A program made the position numbers and the translations under genes. Under the pieces are notes generated by a model that saw only the letters and a program-made list of their open reading frames with translations, made no database searches and was not told the DNA's origin. 64,000 nt of DNA from Yponomeuta sedellus (Eukaryota > Arthropoda > Insecta > Lepidoptera > Yponomeutidae): the NCBI GenBank assembly GCA_934045075.1, contig OW203751.1, positions 451,501 to 515,500 of the forward strand, read 5' to 3'. Positions 1 through 8,584 of the stretch are shown here, one piece after another; positions within the stretch are counted from its first letter, which is position 1; each line of letters opens with the position of its first letter.

Positions 1-517
1 CTTCATTAATTTGTATGAGATTGTCATTTAACTTAAATGTCGAGTTGGCCAGGGAATGCACCATTTCAGTGATCAGTGTTAATTTTTGTCTATTGCTATT
101 CTGATTTAATTTAACTTCATCAATAAGTTTCTCATATCGAATGGCATCGTCGTTATCCAGATTTCCTGTAATTACTTTAATTAATGATCCAAGGGGGTTA
201 ATTAGGCCACGTTTTACACGGATAGAAGGTGCTACTTGCTGGAACTTCTCTACTGTCAGATTTTTGACGTATTCTGTCTGTATCCTTATAACTATAAAAT
301 TATATGTAAAATTCTTATCAAATGTCTTAACTAACTTATCTAATGCGGATGCTAGCTTGCTGTTAGTCTTCAAATCGTCAACGATGGGTTTGAAGTCAAG
401 CATCTTAGCAATGATCCACTTGTCCTTGCTAAGGACAGCGACGCCTTGCTTCACGGGAAGGATACCAGGATTACTACTTAGGTCCTGAATTTGAAGGGCC
501 TGGAGTTGGGTCACCAT
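1..517 (-). CDS. env: Env glycoprotein, N-terminal part (errantivirus), partial
   Basis: Envelope fusion protein of the errantivirus, expected to be a type I membrane protein related to baculovirus F-type fusion proteins. The minus-strand frame is open from about 570 to base 1 with no stop. The first ATG in it is at 517-515, and the frame overlaps the end of pol (stop near 474). Just upstream of the ATG is a short basic stretch followed by hydrophobic residues (LLILAATMV), which would suit a signal peptide if translation starts on a spliced leader exon, as in Drosophila gypsy. Near 210-222 there is an RVKR furin-type cleavage site followed directly by a glycine/leucine-rich segment starting GLINPLG, the position and character of the errantivirus fusion peptide. 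The C-terminal half, including any transmembrane anchor, is outside the window. The env assignment is confident; the exact start is inferred. Confidence 0.85.
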   Translation of the reverse strand, partial: MVTQLQALQIQDLSSNPGILPVKQGVAVLSKDKWIIAKMLDFKPIVDDLKTNSKLASALDKLVKTFDKNFTYNFIVIRIQTEYVKNLTVEKFQQVAPSIRVKRGLINPLGSLIKVITGNLDNDDAIRYEKLIDEVKLNQNSNRQKLTLITEMVHSLANSTFKLNDNLIQINE

Positions 518-3500
518 GGTTGCTGCCAGGATGAGCAGGCGTCTGCGAATGACGTTTAACGTGTTTTACTGGAACCTTAGTGACTCTTTTTCCAATACGT
601 ATAGGGACTACGTTTCTATTTGTTTCACCTATCACCTCAGCTCGTAAATATCGGGGCTTATCCTTGCTACTTCTTTTGTTAGTGTCTTTTGCAAATATGA
701 CGTTACCGGGTTCAATCGGAAAACTGCTTTCGCCACCTCTTTTCTGAACTATCTTCTTCTTCTTTTTGATGGTCTGCTCTGCTATGTGTTTGTAAAGGTA
801 CTTTGTACGTTTTGCGTGTTCTTTGACTAACTGCTGGGTGTATTGCTTTTCAAAGTCTGAGTCAAATGTGTGTCTTGAGTCAGTATGTCCTAGCAACACT
901 TCAAAAGGGGTCATACCAGTAGTGCTATGTATGCTATGGTTGTATGCCATTACGGAATAAGTCATTATTGAAGCAGCATCTGTATACTTTTGTTCGTATT
1001 TTGCCAATCTGTATATCTCTATTATTGTAGAGTGGAACCTCTCAATGAGTCCCATTGAATTTGGGTTGTTTGGGTTACCAATATGAAGGTCTACTTTGTA
1101 GAGAGAGAGAAGCTCTTTCATCAAAACGTTATTAAATTCAGAACCAGAGTCTGCGCTTATTTTTAGGGGTACGCCATAAAAAGAAAAGTATTTTATCAGG
1201 GCTCGAACTACCTCAGGGGTAGAACGGTTTGGAATTTCGAAGGCCTGTCCAAGTTTGCTGAAGGCATCGATTATTGTCAGGTAGTAACGACCTTCTATGG
1301 AAAATAGGTCGATAAAAATTTCCTGTAACGGTTTAGTTTGGGTCTGGGTTAGTTGTAATTCAGGTTTTAGAGGATTTCTGTCGTATTTGGCCTTTTGGCA
1401 GAGTTCGCAAGAGTTTATTATACTTGATATAATTGGTCCCATGTTATGCCAAAAATATGTGCGTTTTATGTGAGCTAATGTTTCCCTAATACCTCTATGA
1501 CACGTTTTGCCAATGTGGTACTTTTTGACAATGCTCTGTTGTTCTGTTTCATCGTCTACAAAAATGACTCTTTGGGTACACTCGTAAAATTTTACAAGTT
1601 CCTTTTTAAACAGGAATATCACTGCTTCTGTGAATTGTCGGCGGTGTTTGTCATCTTCAAAGTAGATAAAGTACTTTGCCTTGTTCTTGATATACTCTTT
1701 GAGAAACTGCTTAACAAGATCAGGTCGATTCGTAGGTAAATGTACTTCTAGAATACGCTGCTTCTCTCTAGACAAGTCTTTAACTGAAAGTTTATCAATG
1801 AACCAGGTGAAGACCAAAATTTGGTTGGGCTTTGTGTCAATTGCTTCCTGTAAAATGGGAATACCTTCGGATTCAGTGTCTAATGCTGAATGAGCTGTTG
1901 CAGTACCTGAAGATTTTTCTGATGCTGTCATAGTGTCACTAGAAGGGCTGGGGATAGAGTATGGAGATCTACGTCCTAATCGCATCGTTACGTCAGAGTC
2001 TGAGTCTGGGATGGTAATTGGATGGTCAGAGTCGCTGTCAGAAATAGTCATTGGTTGTTCAGGTACTGGCTGTGCCAAAGTTTTCTGCTGGGCTCTACCT
2101 AACTCTTCGATCTCTCTGGTCAGCTGCTCTATGGACTGCTCTCTGTCTTCACTCTTATCAACATTCACTTTTACTGATCTTTTGTCATCTTTACCTAATG
2201 CGTTTAGTCGAATCCGTGATAAGGCGTCAGCATTAGAGTTTAATTTACCCTTTTTGTAAACTGCGTCAAAGTCGTATTCCGATAAACGTAAGCGCCAGCG
2301 TGTGAGCCTACTATTGGTGTCTGTTAGAGACTTAAGCCACTGAAGAGGCTTATGGTCTGTAATAACAATGAACCTTTTACCATAGAGGTATGGGCGGAAA
2401 TGTTTTACAGCCCATACGATGGCAAGCAACTCCTTTTCCGTTACGCTGTACCTGGTTTCAGCGTCATTGAGGGTCCTGCTAGCGTAAGCCACTGGTTTAT
2501 CACTGCCGATTGGTCCCTGCGAAAGTACAGCACCAAGGGCGAAGTCTGAAGCGTCTGTGGTCAGGATGTAAGGTTTGTCAGGATCAGGATATTGCAGAAT
2601 CGGGGCGTTAACTAGAAGCTCCTTACATTTCTGAAAGGCTTCTACGTACTTCTCGTCACTGCTTGACATAGACCGCTTCTTCTTCAAACGAGCTGTCATG
2701 GGTTGAGTGATTTTAGCAAAGTCTTTAATGAACTTTCTGTAATAACCTATAAGACCTAAGAAGCTCTTTATTTCTGTAGTTGTACGGGGTAGGGGGTAGT
2801 TTAGTATAGCTTTTATTTTGTCATTGTTGGGTTTAAGTCCTTCACTGGTTATATTGTGTCCGAGGTACAAGACCTCCTTTCTTAAAAATTCGGACTTGTC
2901 TAATTGGACTTTGAGGTTAGTTTTTCTTAGTCTCTCAAACACTGTCCTTAATTTGAATAGGTGTTCCTGTAGGCTGGAGGAGTACACGATTATGTCATCT
3001 AGGTACACAAGGCAGTGAATACCCTGTAGACCTCGGAGCACGTTGTCTATTGTCCGTTGGAAGGTCGCCGGAGCGGTCTTCAAGCCGAAGGGCATACGGG
3101 TAAATTCAAAATGTCCTGCTTGGGTCGAAAAGGCTGTCTTCTGGCGGTCTTCCGGAGCTACCTCCACTTGATGGTATCCACTGGCCAGGTCTAATGTGGT
3201 GAAGTAAGTACTTCGCCCTAGCTTGTCAAAAAGATCAGTGATATTCGGTAATGGGTATTTGTCATCGATGGTAATCTCATTTAGTTTTCTAAAGTCTATC
3301 ACTAACCTGTATTTCTTCTCACCTGATGCATCTGCCTTTTTGGGCACTAGGTGCACGGGGGCACTCCAGGGAGAGTGCGACTCCTTCACTATGTTGTTCT
3401 CTAACATTTTTTCCACTTGCTTATCAATCTCATGGTTAATTACTTGGGGTTGTCTATAAGGGCGGATAAAGATAGGGTCTTCGTTACGAGTCCTGATGTG

Positions 3501-4322
3501 GTGTTTAACGTCGTTAGTGAAAGTTAAGGCTAATTTTTCCGAATAAAAAATGTCTTTGAACTCTTCGCAAAGTTTTTGGATACTTTCCCGTTCCTCGTTG
3601 TTCATATGGTCTAAACGCAACTTACTAAGGTTTTCAGTAAGGATGTCGTCAATGTCTGTGTCTCTGTGGTGAGTCATGCTGTTTAATTCACATTTTTGGT
3701 TGTCGTATTTAGTCACCATAAAGGGTCTATTGATGGTCAGTGCCATTTCATGCTGTAGCGTGTTCTGAATGATAGTTTTTGCGTAACCGTTTTCACATTT
3801 TACAATGGCGCTAGGCATTCTTACGCCATCACAAAATGAAACATAGTTCAATATAGCATCACCGTCTTGTAAATCTGTCGGTAGGCTCACTCGTTGTTCA
3901 CATCTAGGGGCAAGTTTGATCGTAACACTGGGGTTGTAAATCATTGGGATGGTTGCCGATTTTGTATATAGCAGATTATTTTTCATGTCTATTTTTGCAT
4001 CAATTTGTTTTAGAAGGTCACTACCGATTAAACCATCGTAGCGTCCGTCTACGTCATAAACATAGAATTTATGGAACTCGCAACTGTTAAATGTCGGGAA
4101 GAGTGGTACTTCTATAACTTCACTATGCTGGCTGGACGCGTGGGTGCTTATCACCTCGAACGGTTCGTATTGTTTACAGTTATCGAAGTACTCGCTTGCT
4201 TTGGCTGGGCTAATGAATGAACGCGCGCTACCTGTGTCTATCATGAACCTTGACTGAATTTCAGGTAACACTACGTAAGGTAACTGCAATTTTAGGCTGC
4301 AATTAAGTTCTATTATTTCGGG
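474..4322 (-). CDS. pol: Pol polyprotein: protease, reverse transcriptase, RNase H, integrase
   Basis: About 1282 residues, in the -1 frame relative to gag. The frame has no ATG near its beginning, so expression as Gag-Pol by frameshifting is expected. Residue positions below count from the TTG at 4289. The aspartic protease has its DTG at 18-20. The RT has LDLASGYHQ around 366 and the catalytic YLDD at 429-432. RNase H has TTDASD (Asp579), the E619-E620 pair and TDHKPLQW (Asp645). Residues 745-768 hold a duplicated Ser/Asp-rich piece, probably a linker. The integrase has His925 and His931 with CELC (961-964) as the zinc-binding HHCC domain. Its catalytic triad is Asp994, Asp1047 and Glu1083, giving the canonical D,D(35)E spacing. 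A lysine-rich tail follows before the stop. No frameshift, stop or missing catalytic residue is visible. The 3' end overlaps env. Confidence 0.95.
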   Translation of the reverse strand, partial: PEIIELNCSLKLQLPYVVLPEIQSRFMIDTGSARSFISPAKASEYFDNCKQYEPFEVISTHASSQHSEVIEVPLFPTFNSCEFHKFYVYDVDGRYDGLIGSDLLKQIDAKIDMKNNLLYTKSATIPMIYNPSVTIKLAPRCEQRVSLPTDLQDGDAILNYVSFCDGVRMPSAIVKCENGYAKTIIQNTLQHEMALTINRPFMVTKYDNQKCELNSMTHHRDTDIDDILTENLSKLRLDHMNNEERESIQKLCEEFKDIFYSEKLALTFTNDVKHHIRTRNEDPIFIRPYRQPQVINHEIDKQVEKMLENNIVKESHSPWSAPVHLVPKKADASGEKKYRLVIDFRKLNEITIDDKYPLPNITDLFDKLGRSTYFTTLDLASGYHQVEVAPEDRQKTAFSTQAGHFEFTRMPFGLKTAPATFQRTIDNVLRGLQGIHCLVYLDDIIVYSSSLQEHLFKLRTVFERLRKTNLKVQLDKSEFLRKEVLYLGHNITSEGLKPNNDKIKAILNYPLPRTTTEIKSFLGLIGYYRKFIKDFAKITQPMTARLKKKRSMSSSDEKYVEAFQKCKELLVNAPILQYPDPDKPYILTTDASDFALGAVLSQGPIGSDKPVAYASRTLNDAETRYSVTEKELLAIVWAVKHFRPYLYGKRFIVITDHKPLQWLKSLTDTNSRLTRWRLRLSEYDFDAVYKKGKLNSNADALSRIRLNALGKDDKRSVKVNVDKSEDREQSIEQLTREIEELGRAQQKTLAQPVPEQPMTISDSDSDHPITIPDSDSDVTMRLGRRSPYSIPSPSSDTMTASEKSSGTATAHSALDTESEGIPILQEAIDTKPNQILVFTWFIDKLSVKDLSREKQRILEVHLPTNRPDLVKQFLKEYIKNKAKYFIYFEDDKHRRQFTEAVIFLFKKELVKFYECTQRVIFVDDETEQQSIVKKYHIGKTCHRGIRETLAHIKRTYFWHNMGPIISSIINSCELCQKAKYDRNPLKPELQLTQTQTKPLQEIFIDLFSIEGRYYLTIIDAFSKLGQAFEIPNRSTPEVVRALIKYFSFYGVPLKISADSGSEFNNVLMKELLSLYKVDLHIGNPNNPNSMGLIERFHSTIIEIYRLAKYEQKYTDAASIMTYSVMAYNHSIHSTTGMTPFEVLLGHTDSRHTFDSDFEKQYTQQLVKEHAKRTKYLYKHIAEQTIKKKKKIVQKRGGESSFPIEPGNVIFAKDTNKRSSKDKPRYLRAEVIGETNRNVVPIRIGKRVTKVPVKHVKRHSQTPAHPGSNHGDPTPGPSNSGPK

Positions 4323-5626
4323 TTTTTGTTGAAAGCACCTATGTGAAAATCCTCATTAGTGTCGCACTGGTCAACGAGCTCGAGCTCACTTTCGTGGGTT
4401 TCGCCGCTCTCCACATTGTCTGCGTACTCATAGGTGTCGTAGTCATAGTATGGGTTAGGGGCATATAAGTCAACCACATCACACGTTTCGTCTACCTCGT
4501 TAATAGCGTTCATGCGAAAGCCTTGGGGTTTTGCCGGGGCAACTGTTCGCATGCTTACGTCGGTATTTACTGGACCTTGGTTCGGTGATGGTCGATAGCC
4601 AAACTGTTGTTGACCAAACTGAGGTTTATAACCCGTTGGTTGCTGGGTTAATTGGGGCCTAAAGCCAAGGGGCTGTTGGGAAAACTGGGGTTTGTACCCA
4701 AATTGTTGGGGTTGCTGCGCTAACTGGGGTCTATACCCAAATTGTTGGGGTTGTGACGGTAACTGGGGCCTGAACCCTAATTGAGGTCTGTAGCCAAATT
4801 GTTGCGGTTGTTGTGCATGCATTTGTTTACTTTGGGGTATGCCAAACTGAAACCTTTGTTGGGGTTGTTGTAGAGTTTGGGGTTGGAACATAGGCTTTTG
4901 TACATTAGGAGTTGTTTGAGGGATTCCGAACTTAAATCCTTGAGGGTTTTGCGAGAAGAATGGCTTAATGCCCATTTTGTCAAGGAAAGGGTTCTGTGCT
5001 ACTGGTTGGGGTCTTGCCTGCAGGCTCGGTACCTTAAGCATTTTGTTCCGAGTATTGTACTGGTACAAGAAGTTCACTTCTTCCAGTACTATACTGAGAG
5101 CATCTTCTAGAGATCGTGAACCTTTCAGGCGCACGATTCGCAGCAGGTCTTCTGGCAGATTATAGAGAAAGACATTCATTGCCATATTATCGTAAATAGT
5201 GATTTTACTCGCGCGAAGGTTAGCGTCCAGTATTCTGTTTACCTTGGCAATCAATGTGCTTCTTACGTATTGTATTCTATTGCAGAAATCGAGATAAGTC
5301 TCGCCAGTATTGATTTTCAGTGTTTCTAATTCAATAGCAATACACTCTTCACTGCGAGGATCACCGAAATGTTGCTCAAGAGCGATTTTAAGCTCTGGCC
5401 ACGTATCAAGATCCTGTCGCTCACTTATCAGAGCTGCGGCTCTTCCAGTCAACTTCGACGTTACGATGTGGAATACATACAAGTCCTGCGCCGGATTGCC
5501 TTCTACTCTACAGTTATTTATTACATACTCGCACTTTCTAATGAATAAATTAAGTAATTTTTCGTCACCGTCGAATCTGGGGATGACGTCAGCGATTTCG
5601 CGAGGAATTTGCTTAATTTGATCCAT
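4313..5626 (-). CDS. gag: Gag capsid/nucleocapsid protein (errantivirus)
   Basis: 437 residues. Structural protein that would form the intracellular particle and package the element RNA. The N-terminal 200 residues (from MDQIKQIPREIADVIPRFDG) have the helical capsid character and the 'F.GD...L..F' start seen in errantivirus Gag. There is no CCHC zinc knuckle, which is usual for errantiviruses. Residues about 215-350 form a low-complexity Gln/Pro/Phe/Gly region with repeats of the type QPQQFGYRPQL, probably the RNA-binding, disordered part. The last 60 residues are acidic (Asp, Glu, Tyr). The ATG at 5626 is the first in frame after the 455-base leader. The stop (4315-4313) lies just after a slippery-like heptamer that gives access to pol. 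Confidence 0.93.
   Translation of the reverse strand: MDQIKQIPREIADVIPRFDGDEKLLNLFIRKCEYVINNCRVEGNPAQDLYVFHIVTSKLTGRAAALISERQDLDTWPELKIALEQHFGDPRSEECIAIELETLKINTGETYLDFCNRIQYVRSTLIAKVNRILDANLRASKITIYDNMAMNVFLYNLPEDLLRIVRLKGSRSLEDALSIVLEEVNFLYQYNTRNKMLKVPSLQARPQPVAQNPFLDKMGIKPFFSQNPQGFKFGIPQTTPNVQKPMFQPQTLQQPQQRFQFGIPQSKQMHAQQPQQFGYRPQLGFRPQLPSQPQQFGYRPQLAQQPQQFGYKPQFSQQPLGFRPQLTQQPTGYKPQFGQQQFGYRPSPNQGPVNTDVSMRTVAPAKPQGFRMNAINEVDETCDVVDLYAPNPYYDYDTYEYADNVESGETHESELELVDQCDTNEDFHIGAFNKNPK
4322..4328 (-). promoter_or_regulatory. Probable -1 ribosomal frameshift site between gag and pol
   Basis: Seven bases before the gag stop the minus strand reads C AAA AAC in the gag frame. Slipping back one base here enters the pol frame, which is open from this point through integrase. 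The heptamer is one base away from the canonical A_AAA_AAC. I did not fold the downstream RNA. The -1 frame relation between gag and pol is seen directly; the exact slip point is inferred. Confidence 0.55.
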
Positions 5627-6080
5627 TTTTAACTGCTTTAAACTTATCTAACACTGTTCTTAATATCTTAATATCAAGTTTAGTTAAAAACACACTTTTT
5701 GTTTAAATTTAATTACCTACTTAAAACACAATTTAAAGTTACGTCTTTCTGAAACCAAATAACCCACTTCAATTTTTGGAAATAACGCTATCGATCTCTA
5801 GACACATAAATCTAAAATGGAATAGGAATGGTTATAGGAGAATGGAATAGCGATAGGGTCTACTCACAGACTGTCCATGTCCCTCCGTTGAGTCTCTGAG
5901 CGTCCTCCGAATTCTCGTACTGTAGGCGACGGAGTAGGGTAACTAATGTAGAGCTCACCCACACAGTCTATGCCACTTTTAGAGAGTCCTTGACTTATTT
6001 ATTTGGTTCGTATGGATTTCCGTTTAAAACGTAAGAAAACGTTCGTCGTTTTTCACTAATTTTCAGTTTACGCGACGCGG
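5627..6080 (-). other. Errantivirus untranslated leader
   Basis: About 455 bases between primer binding site and gag ATG. No long open frame. Errantiviruses place the splice donor for env mRNA and the packaging signal in this interval, but I cannot point to a specific donor with confidence. Confidence 0.6.
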
Positions 6081-6100
6081 AAATCCTACCGGCTGCGCCA
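6081..6100 (-). other. Primer binding site for tRNA-Ser
   Basis: The minus strand reads TGGCGCAGCCGGTAGGATT, which is complementary over 19 bases to the 3' end (with CCA) of insect tRNA-Ser whose T arm ends GAATCCTACCGGCTGCGCCA. Several errantiviruses prime from tRNA-Ser. This fixes the element's orientation and the position of the 5' LTR. Confidence 0.88.
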
Positions 6101-6331
6101 GTCAAGTATTTCGGGAGCCGGAGGACGTTTTAAAAAATACAATTATTTTAATTAATTACATGTATTGGCTTTACCATGGTTGTATTAAGACTAAAAATCA
6201 TCAACTTAAACTAACTGCCCTGAGCACCGCAAGTACTCAGGCTTATCTGCATCCGTCTGCCAACTCAGCGTCTGGGCTCTGGGAAAATAGAGCTGACTCC
6301 GGGTTTAGAGGCTGGGTCGCCAGGCGTAACT
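6101..6331 (-). repeat. 5' LTR of the errantivirus (boundaries approximate)
   Basis: The segment next to the primer binding site. Its outer end on the minus strand reads AGTTACG, like the AGTTA/AGTGA starts of other errantivirus LTRs; the inner end lies within about 4 bases of 6101-6105. The length of about 230 bp is short, but in the range of small errantivirus LTRs. The 3' LTR is not in the window, so the ends and the target-site duplication are unconfirmed. Confidence 0.6.
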
Positions 6332-6417
6332 AGGTAGCCAACACAATGTAAATACTAGAAATAAACATAAACTTTTGATCCCAAGATTTAGGCTGGCAAA
6401 GGTTAATACATCCTTCA

Positions 6418-6430
6418 TGGGGCATTGTAT
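6418..6430 (+). repeat. Left target-site duplication of the RTE-like insertion
   Basis: TGGGGCATTGTAT, repeated exactly at 6762-6774. The duplication lies inside LINE-B sequence that is contiguous in the 48 kb copy. Confidence 0.85.
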
Positions 6431-6761
6431 CATCATCATCATCATCAGCCCACCGCTGCCCACTGCTGGGTATAGGCCTTTTCCCCATTATGCCAAGCCT
6501 CACGGTCTCTCGCCATCCTCATCCAAGGACCCTCCACTGACTCTGCCACATCGTCTGACCATCGGGCCGCTGGTCTGCCAACCGACCGCTTTCCCGTTCT
6601 CGGCCGCCACTCTGTGACTGCTCTGGTCCACCTGCCGTCTTCCCGCCTTGCCAAGTGCCCCGCCCACCTCCACTTTAGTCTCGAGATCCGGTCCCCTACA
6701 TCGTCAACCTTCGTTTTACGTCGAATAACGATATTTGGAACCCGATCTACGAGTCTAAGTT
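6431..6761 (-). pseudogene. LINE-C: RTE-like non-LTR retrotransposon, 5'-truncated 3' end
   Basis: On the minus strand the piece encodes the typical C-terminus of lepidopteran RTE-like ORF2: RRKTKVDDV, LKWRWAGHLARREDGRW, KRSVGRP, RWSDDV, DREAW, then TQQWAAVG and a stop, ending in (TGATGA)n. Only the last 331 bp were inserted, with a perfect 13-bp target-site duplication. The open frame continues upstream into the host LINE-B DNA, so it is not a real longer gene. Confidence 0.85.
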
Positions 6762-6774
6762 TGGGGCATTGTAT
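6762..6774 (+). repeat. Right target-site duplication of the RTE-like insertion
   Basis: Identical 13-mer to 6418-6430. Confidence 0.85.
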
Positions 6775-7130
6775 ACGCTTCTGCAATAAAATCCCTGAAG
6801 ATATATTAAGTTTGACTGAAGCGCGGTTCAAAAAATGTGTAAAGTACACTTTGTGCCAAAAGAGCTACTATAATATTAAGGATTATTTAGATGACAATGA
6901 TGTCTGGAATTCAAGCATGTAAAATTTACGAGTTTTGTAGAATCTGTGCAAATTCTGTTAATTAAGGAATTTGAAAAGACTAAGTTTGGAGTTTTTTATT
7001 TCCATTTTTTCTCCAAAATGATGCAGATTTTGAAACGGACACCTAGTTTGACTTGTAACGTTCATTAAGTCGCAGTATCTGCGCTACTTTGAATAAAACC
7101 TTTTCATTTAATTTCATTTCATTTGATTGT

Positions 7131-7490
7131 CCTGGTCCCAAACTAGGATACCCTGCGCTGTGGTAACCAGGCAAGGATACCACAAACATGAAAACACACC
7201 CAAGCCATTTGTGCATATCAAGTAAGTTTTCAATGCACTCTCACGGCACCACGTTTTCACCAAATGAGATGTCCACTATTTTGGGCGATCCGTCACCCGA
7301 CAACAAAACACTGGGATCCGTCCCTGAGCTTATCTTGCACTTCACGCGAAGATATAAGCCCGGCAATCTAATTGCCCCACAATTTTGGGAAATCACACGT
7401 TTAACAACCAAGAAACAAGAGGGAAAATTTTCAGCTCATCTGACAGATGATAAGTAGTCATGGGTGCGTTCAGAAATCAAACTTCTATTC
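7131..7490. other. Unassigned spacer with a small repeat fragment
   Basis: The piece 7135-7170 matches, inverted, the segment near 63025-63075 (the 'ggtatcct...gtggggcc' block), so it is a repeat fragment. An open stretch at 7188-7457 has no recognisable motif. Confidence 0.4.
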
Positions 7491-7494
7491 TAAA

Positions 7495-7600
7495 CACTCG
7501 CCTTTAGCGGGAATCGAACCAGCGACCTCAGTTTTGGCAGTCAGTTGTGTTAGCAAGACAGCCAAAAGACCTTTACCGCCGTCGTACGGGTCTCCCCACG
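7495..7600 (-). repeat. tRNA-like SINE fragment
   Basis: On the minus strand there is a good B box (GGTTCGATTCC near 7510-7520) after a region with tRNA-like arms, but the A box and anticodon arm are poor. Probably a degraded tRNA-derived SINE head. Confidence 0.45.
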
Positions 7601-7734
7601 CAGCGAAGCCGCGCCCGTCTCGTCTGGCCGCCAAGGCCGCGGGTCAACGACCCAGACTGCTAGACTTGCAGACTACAGTGTGAAGGCTGTGCGCTGTACA
7701 GACGCGCGGACGAGTTATATATAGATACAGGATG

Positions 7735-7800
7735 TAATGAAATGTGGGTGGAAGGGCCGATACGGGACGTCCCAGGCGGACACGCTTCGACCAAAGAGAT
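7735..7800 (+). repeat. LINE-A fragment
   Basis: Short diverged match to the 'gggacgtcccaggcggacatacatcgacc' part of LINE-A (GRPR..YIDQ region). Confidence 0.55.
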
Positions 7801-7847
7801 ATTGGATGTCTTATTTATTAACTAGATATATTTATAAGTGGTAAATA

Positions 7848-8250
7848 GTAAGAGCGGTGTAGCTCAGTGGGTAGAACCATGGACTGGCAAGCGAGAGCCC
7901 CAGGTTCGATCCCGAGTGCGCGCATGTACCATGACTTTGTTTAATTTCAAAGTTACGTACATTTGCGAATTTGTAGTCGCAATACCACACGCTAACGGTG
8001 AAGGAAAACATCGTGAGGAAACCCGCGGCTTGGTTAGCTCCGCATGTATTGACTAGTTTTTCTTGTGGGCTAGGCCGACTGAGCTGTCAGGATGGGATAG
8101 GTGCTGGGCAAGCCTACACCATCTAAAAAACCATGTCCGAGGCACTAAAGCGTCGGAGTGATCCCTTCACCCATCTAGTGTGAGTGAAGATATCACTGGA
8201 CGCTGTATAAATCATCACATTAAGTAGATGCAAAAGGCCAATATTTAATA
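7848..8250 (+). mobile_element. T3: tRNA-derived SINE with lepidopteran core
   Basis: The head carries an A box (TAGCTCAGTGGGTAG) and a B box (GGTTCGATCCC) in tRNA order. The body includes the GTGAGGAAACC core and continues to 'agatgcaaaaggccaatatt'. The body recurs at 33280-33562 without its tRNA head, which helps to define the 3' limit. Confidence 0.72.
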
Positions 8251-8267
8251 GGCCAATAGCCAACGCT

Positions 8268-8386
8268 GCTGTCTTACAATTCTCCACCAACCCGGACTTG
8301 GCCCCCGTGGTGGAGTATGGCCTAACCTTCCTGCGATGCAGAAAGAGTGCCCCAGCAGTGGCGACATACAAGGGTTGATTATCGAA
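8268..8386 (+). mobile_element. 5S-SINE, 3' part only
   Basis: Matches the last 120 bp of the full-length copies at 42099 and 43950 (ccaacccggacttggcc... to ...acatacaagggttga). 5'-truncated. Immediately followed by the LINE-A tail microsatellite. Confidence 0.8.
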
Positions 8387-8391
8387 TTTAT

Positions 8392-8584
8392 AACATACAT
8401 ACATACATACATACATACATACATACATACATACATACATACATACATACATACATACATACATACATACATACATACATACATACATACATACATACAT
8501 ACATACATACATACATACATACATACATACATACATACATACATACATACATACATACATACATACATACATACATACATACAT
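8392..8584 (-). repeat. (CATA)n microsatellite, the 3' tail of LINE-A
   Basis: About 48 uninterrupted tetranucleotide units. On the minus strand it directly follows the LINE-A end 'gcgttaggttatg', where every other LINE-A copy also has TATG repeats. Open frames through it (YVCM or THIH repeats) are artefacts. Confidence 0.92.

Larger units (their letters stand above)
1..6331 (-). mobile_element. Errantivirus-type LTR retrotransposon with env, truncated by the window edge
   Basis: Read on the minus strand, the order is LTR, primer binding site, leader, gag, pol (PR-RT-RH-IN), env. That is the organisation of the insect errantiviruses (Ty3/Gypsy group with an env gene). All three reading frames are open over their visible length and every catalytic motif of pol is present, so this copy is recent and may be competent for retrotransposition. 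About the first third of env is visible. The rest of env, the polypurine tract and the 3' LTR lie left of base 1, so LTR identity (age) cannot be judged. The flank beyond 6331 is an older LINE-B repeat (homology to another copy starts near 6338), so the element landed beside or in repeat DNA. Confidence 0.93.
6338..7130 (+). mobile_element. LINE-B: non-LTR retrotransposon 3' end, interrupted by an RTE-like insertion
   Basis: After removing the insertion at 6431-6761 this aligns along its length with the copy at 47985-48415 (opposite strand). The coding remnant (about 6765-6920) reads like the C-terminus after the RT domain of CR1/Rex-like elements: NKIPEDI...ARFKKCVKYTL...SYYNIKDYLDDNDVW, then a stop and a 3' UTR. 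It ends in TTTGAATAAAACC and a (TTTCA)n-like tail. The copy is 5'-truncated and defective. Further pieces of the family: 22618, 39172, 47985, 50310, 62145 and 63738. Confidence 0.82.

Noticed and set aside
141..488. 115-residue plus-strand ORF
   Set aside because: Shadow of the env frame on the opposite strand, which carries the recognisable cleavage site.
6445..6849. 134-residue minus-strand ORF as a host gene
   Set aside because: The conserved part is the RTE-like C-terminus inserted with a target duplication; the N-terminal part is antisense LINE-B.
8392..8584. CRISPR array
   Set aside because: Uniform tetranucleotide repeat without spacers, in a eukaryotic context; no array elsewhere in the window.
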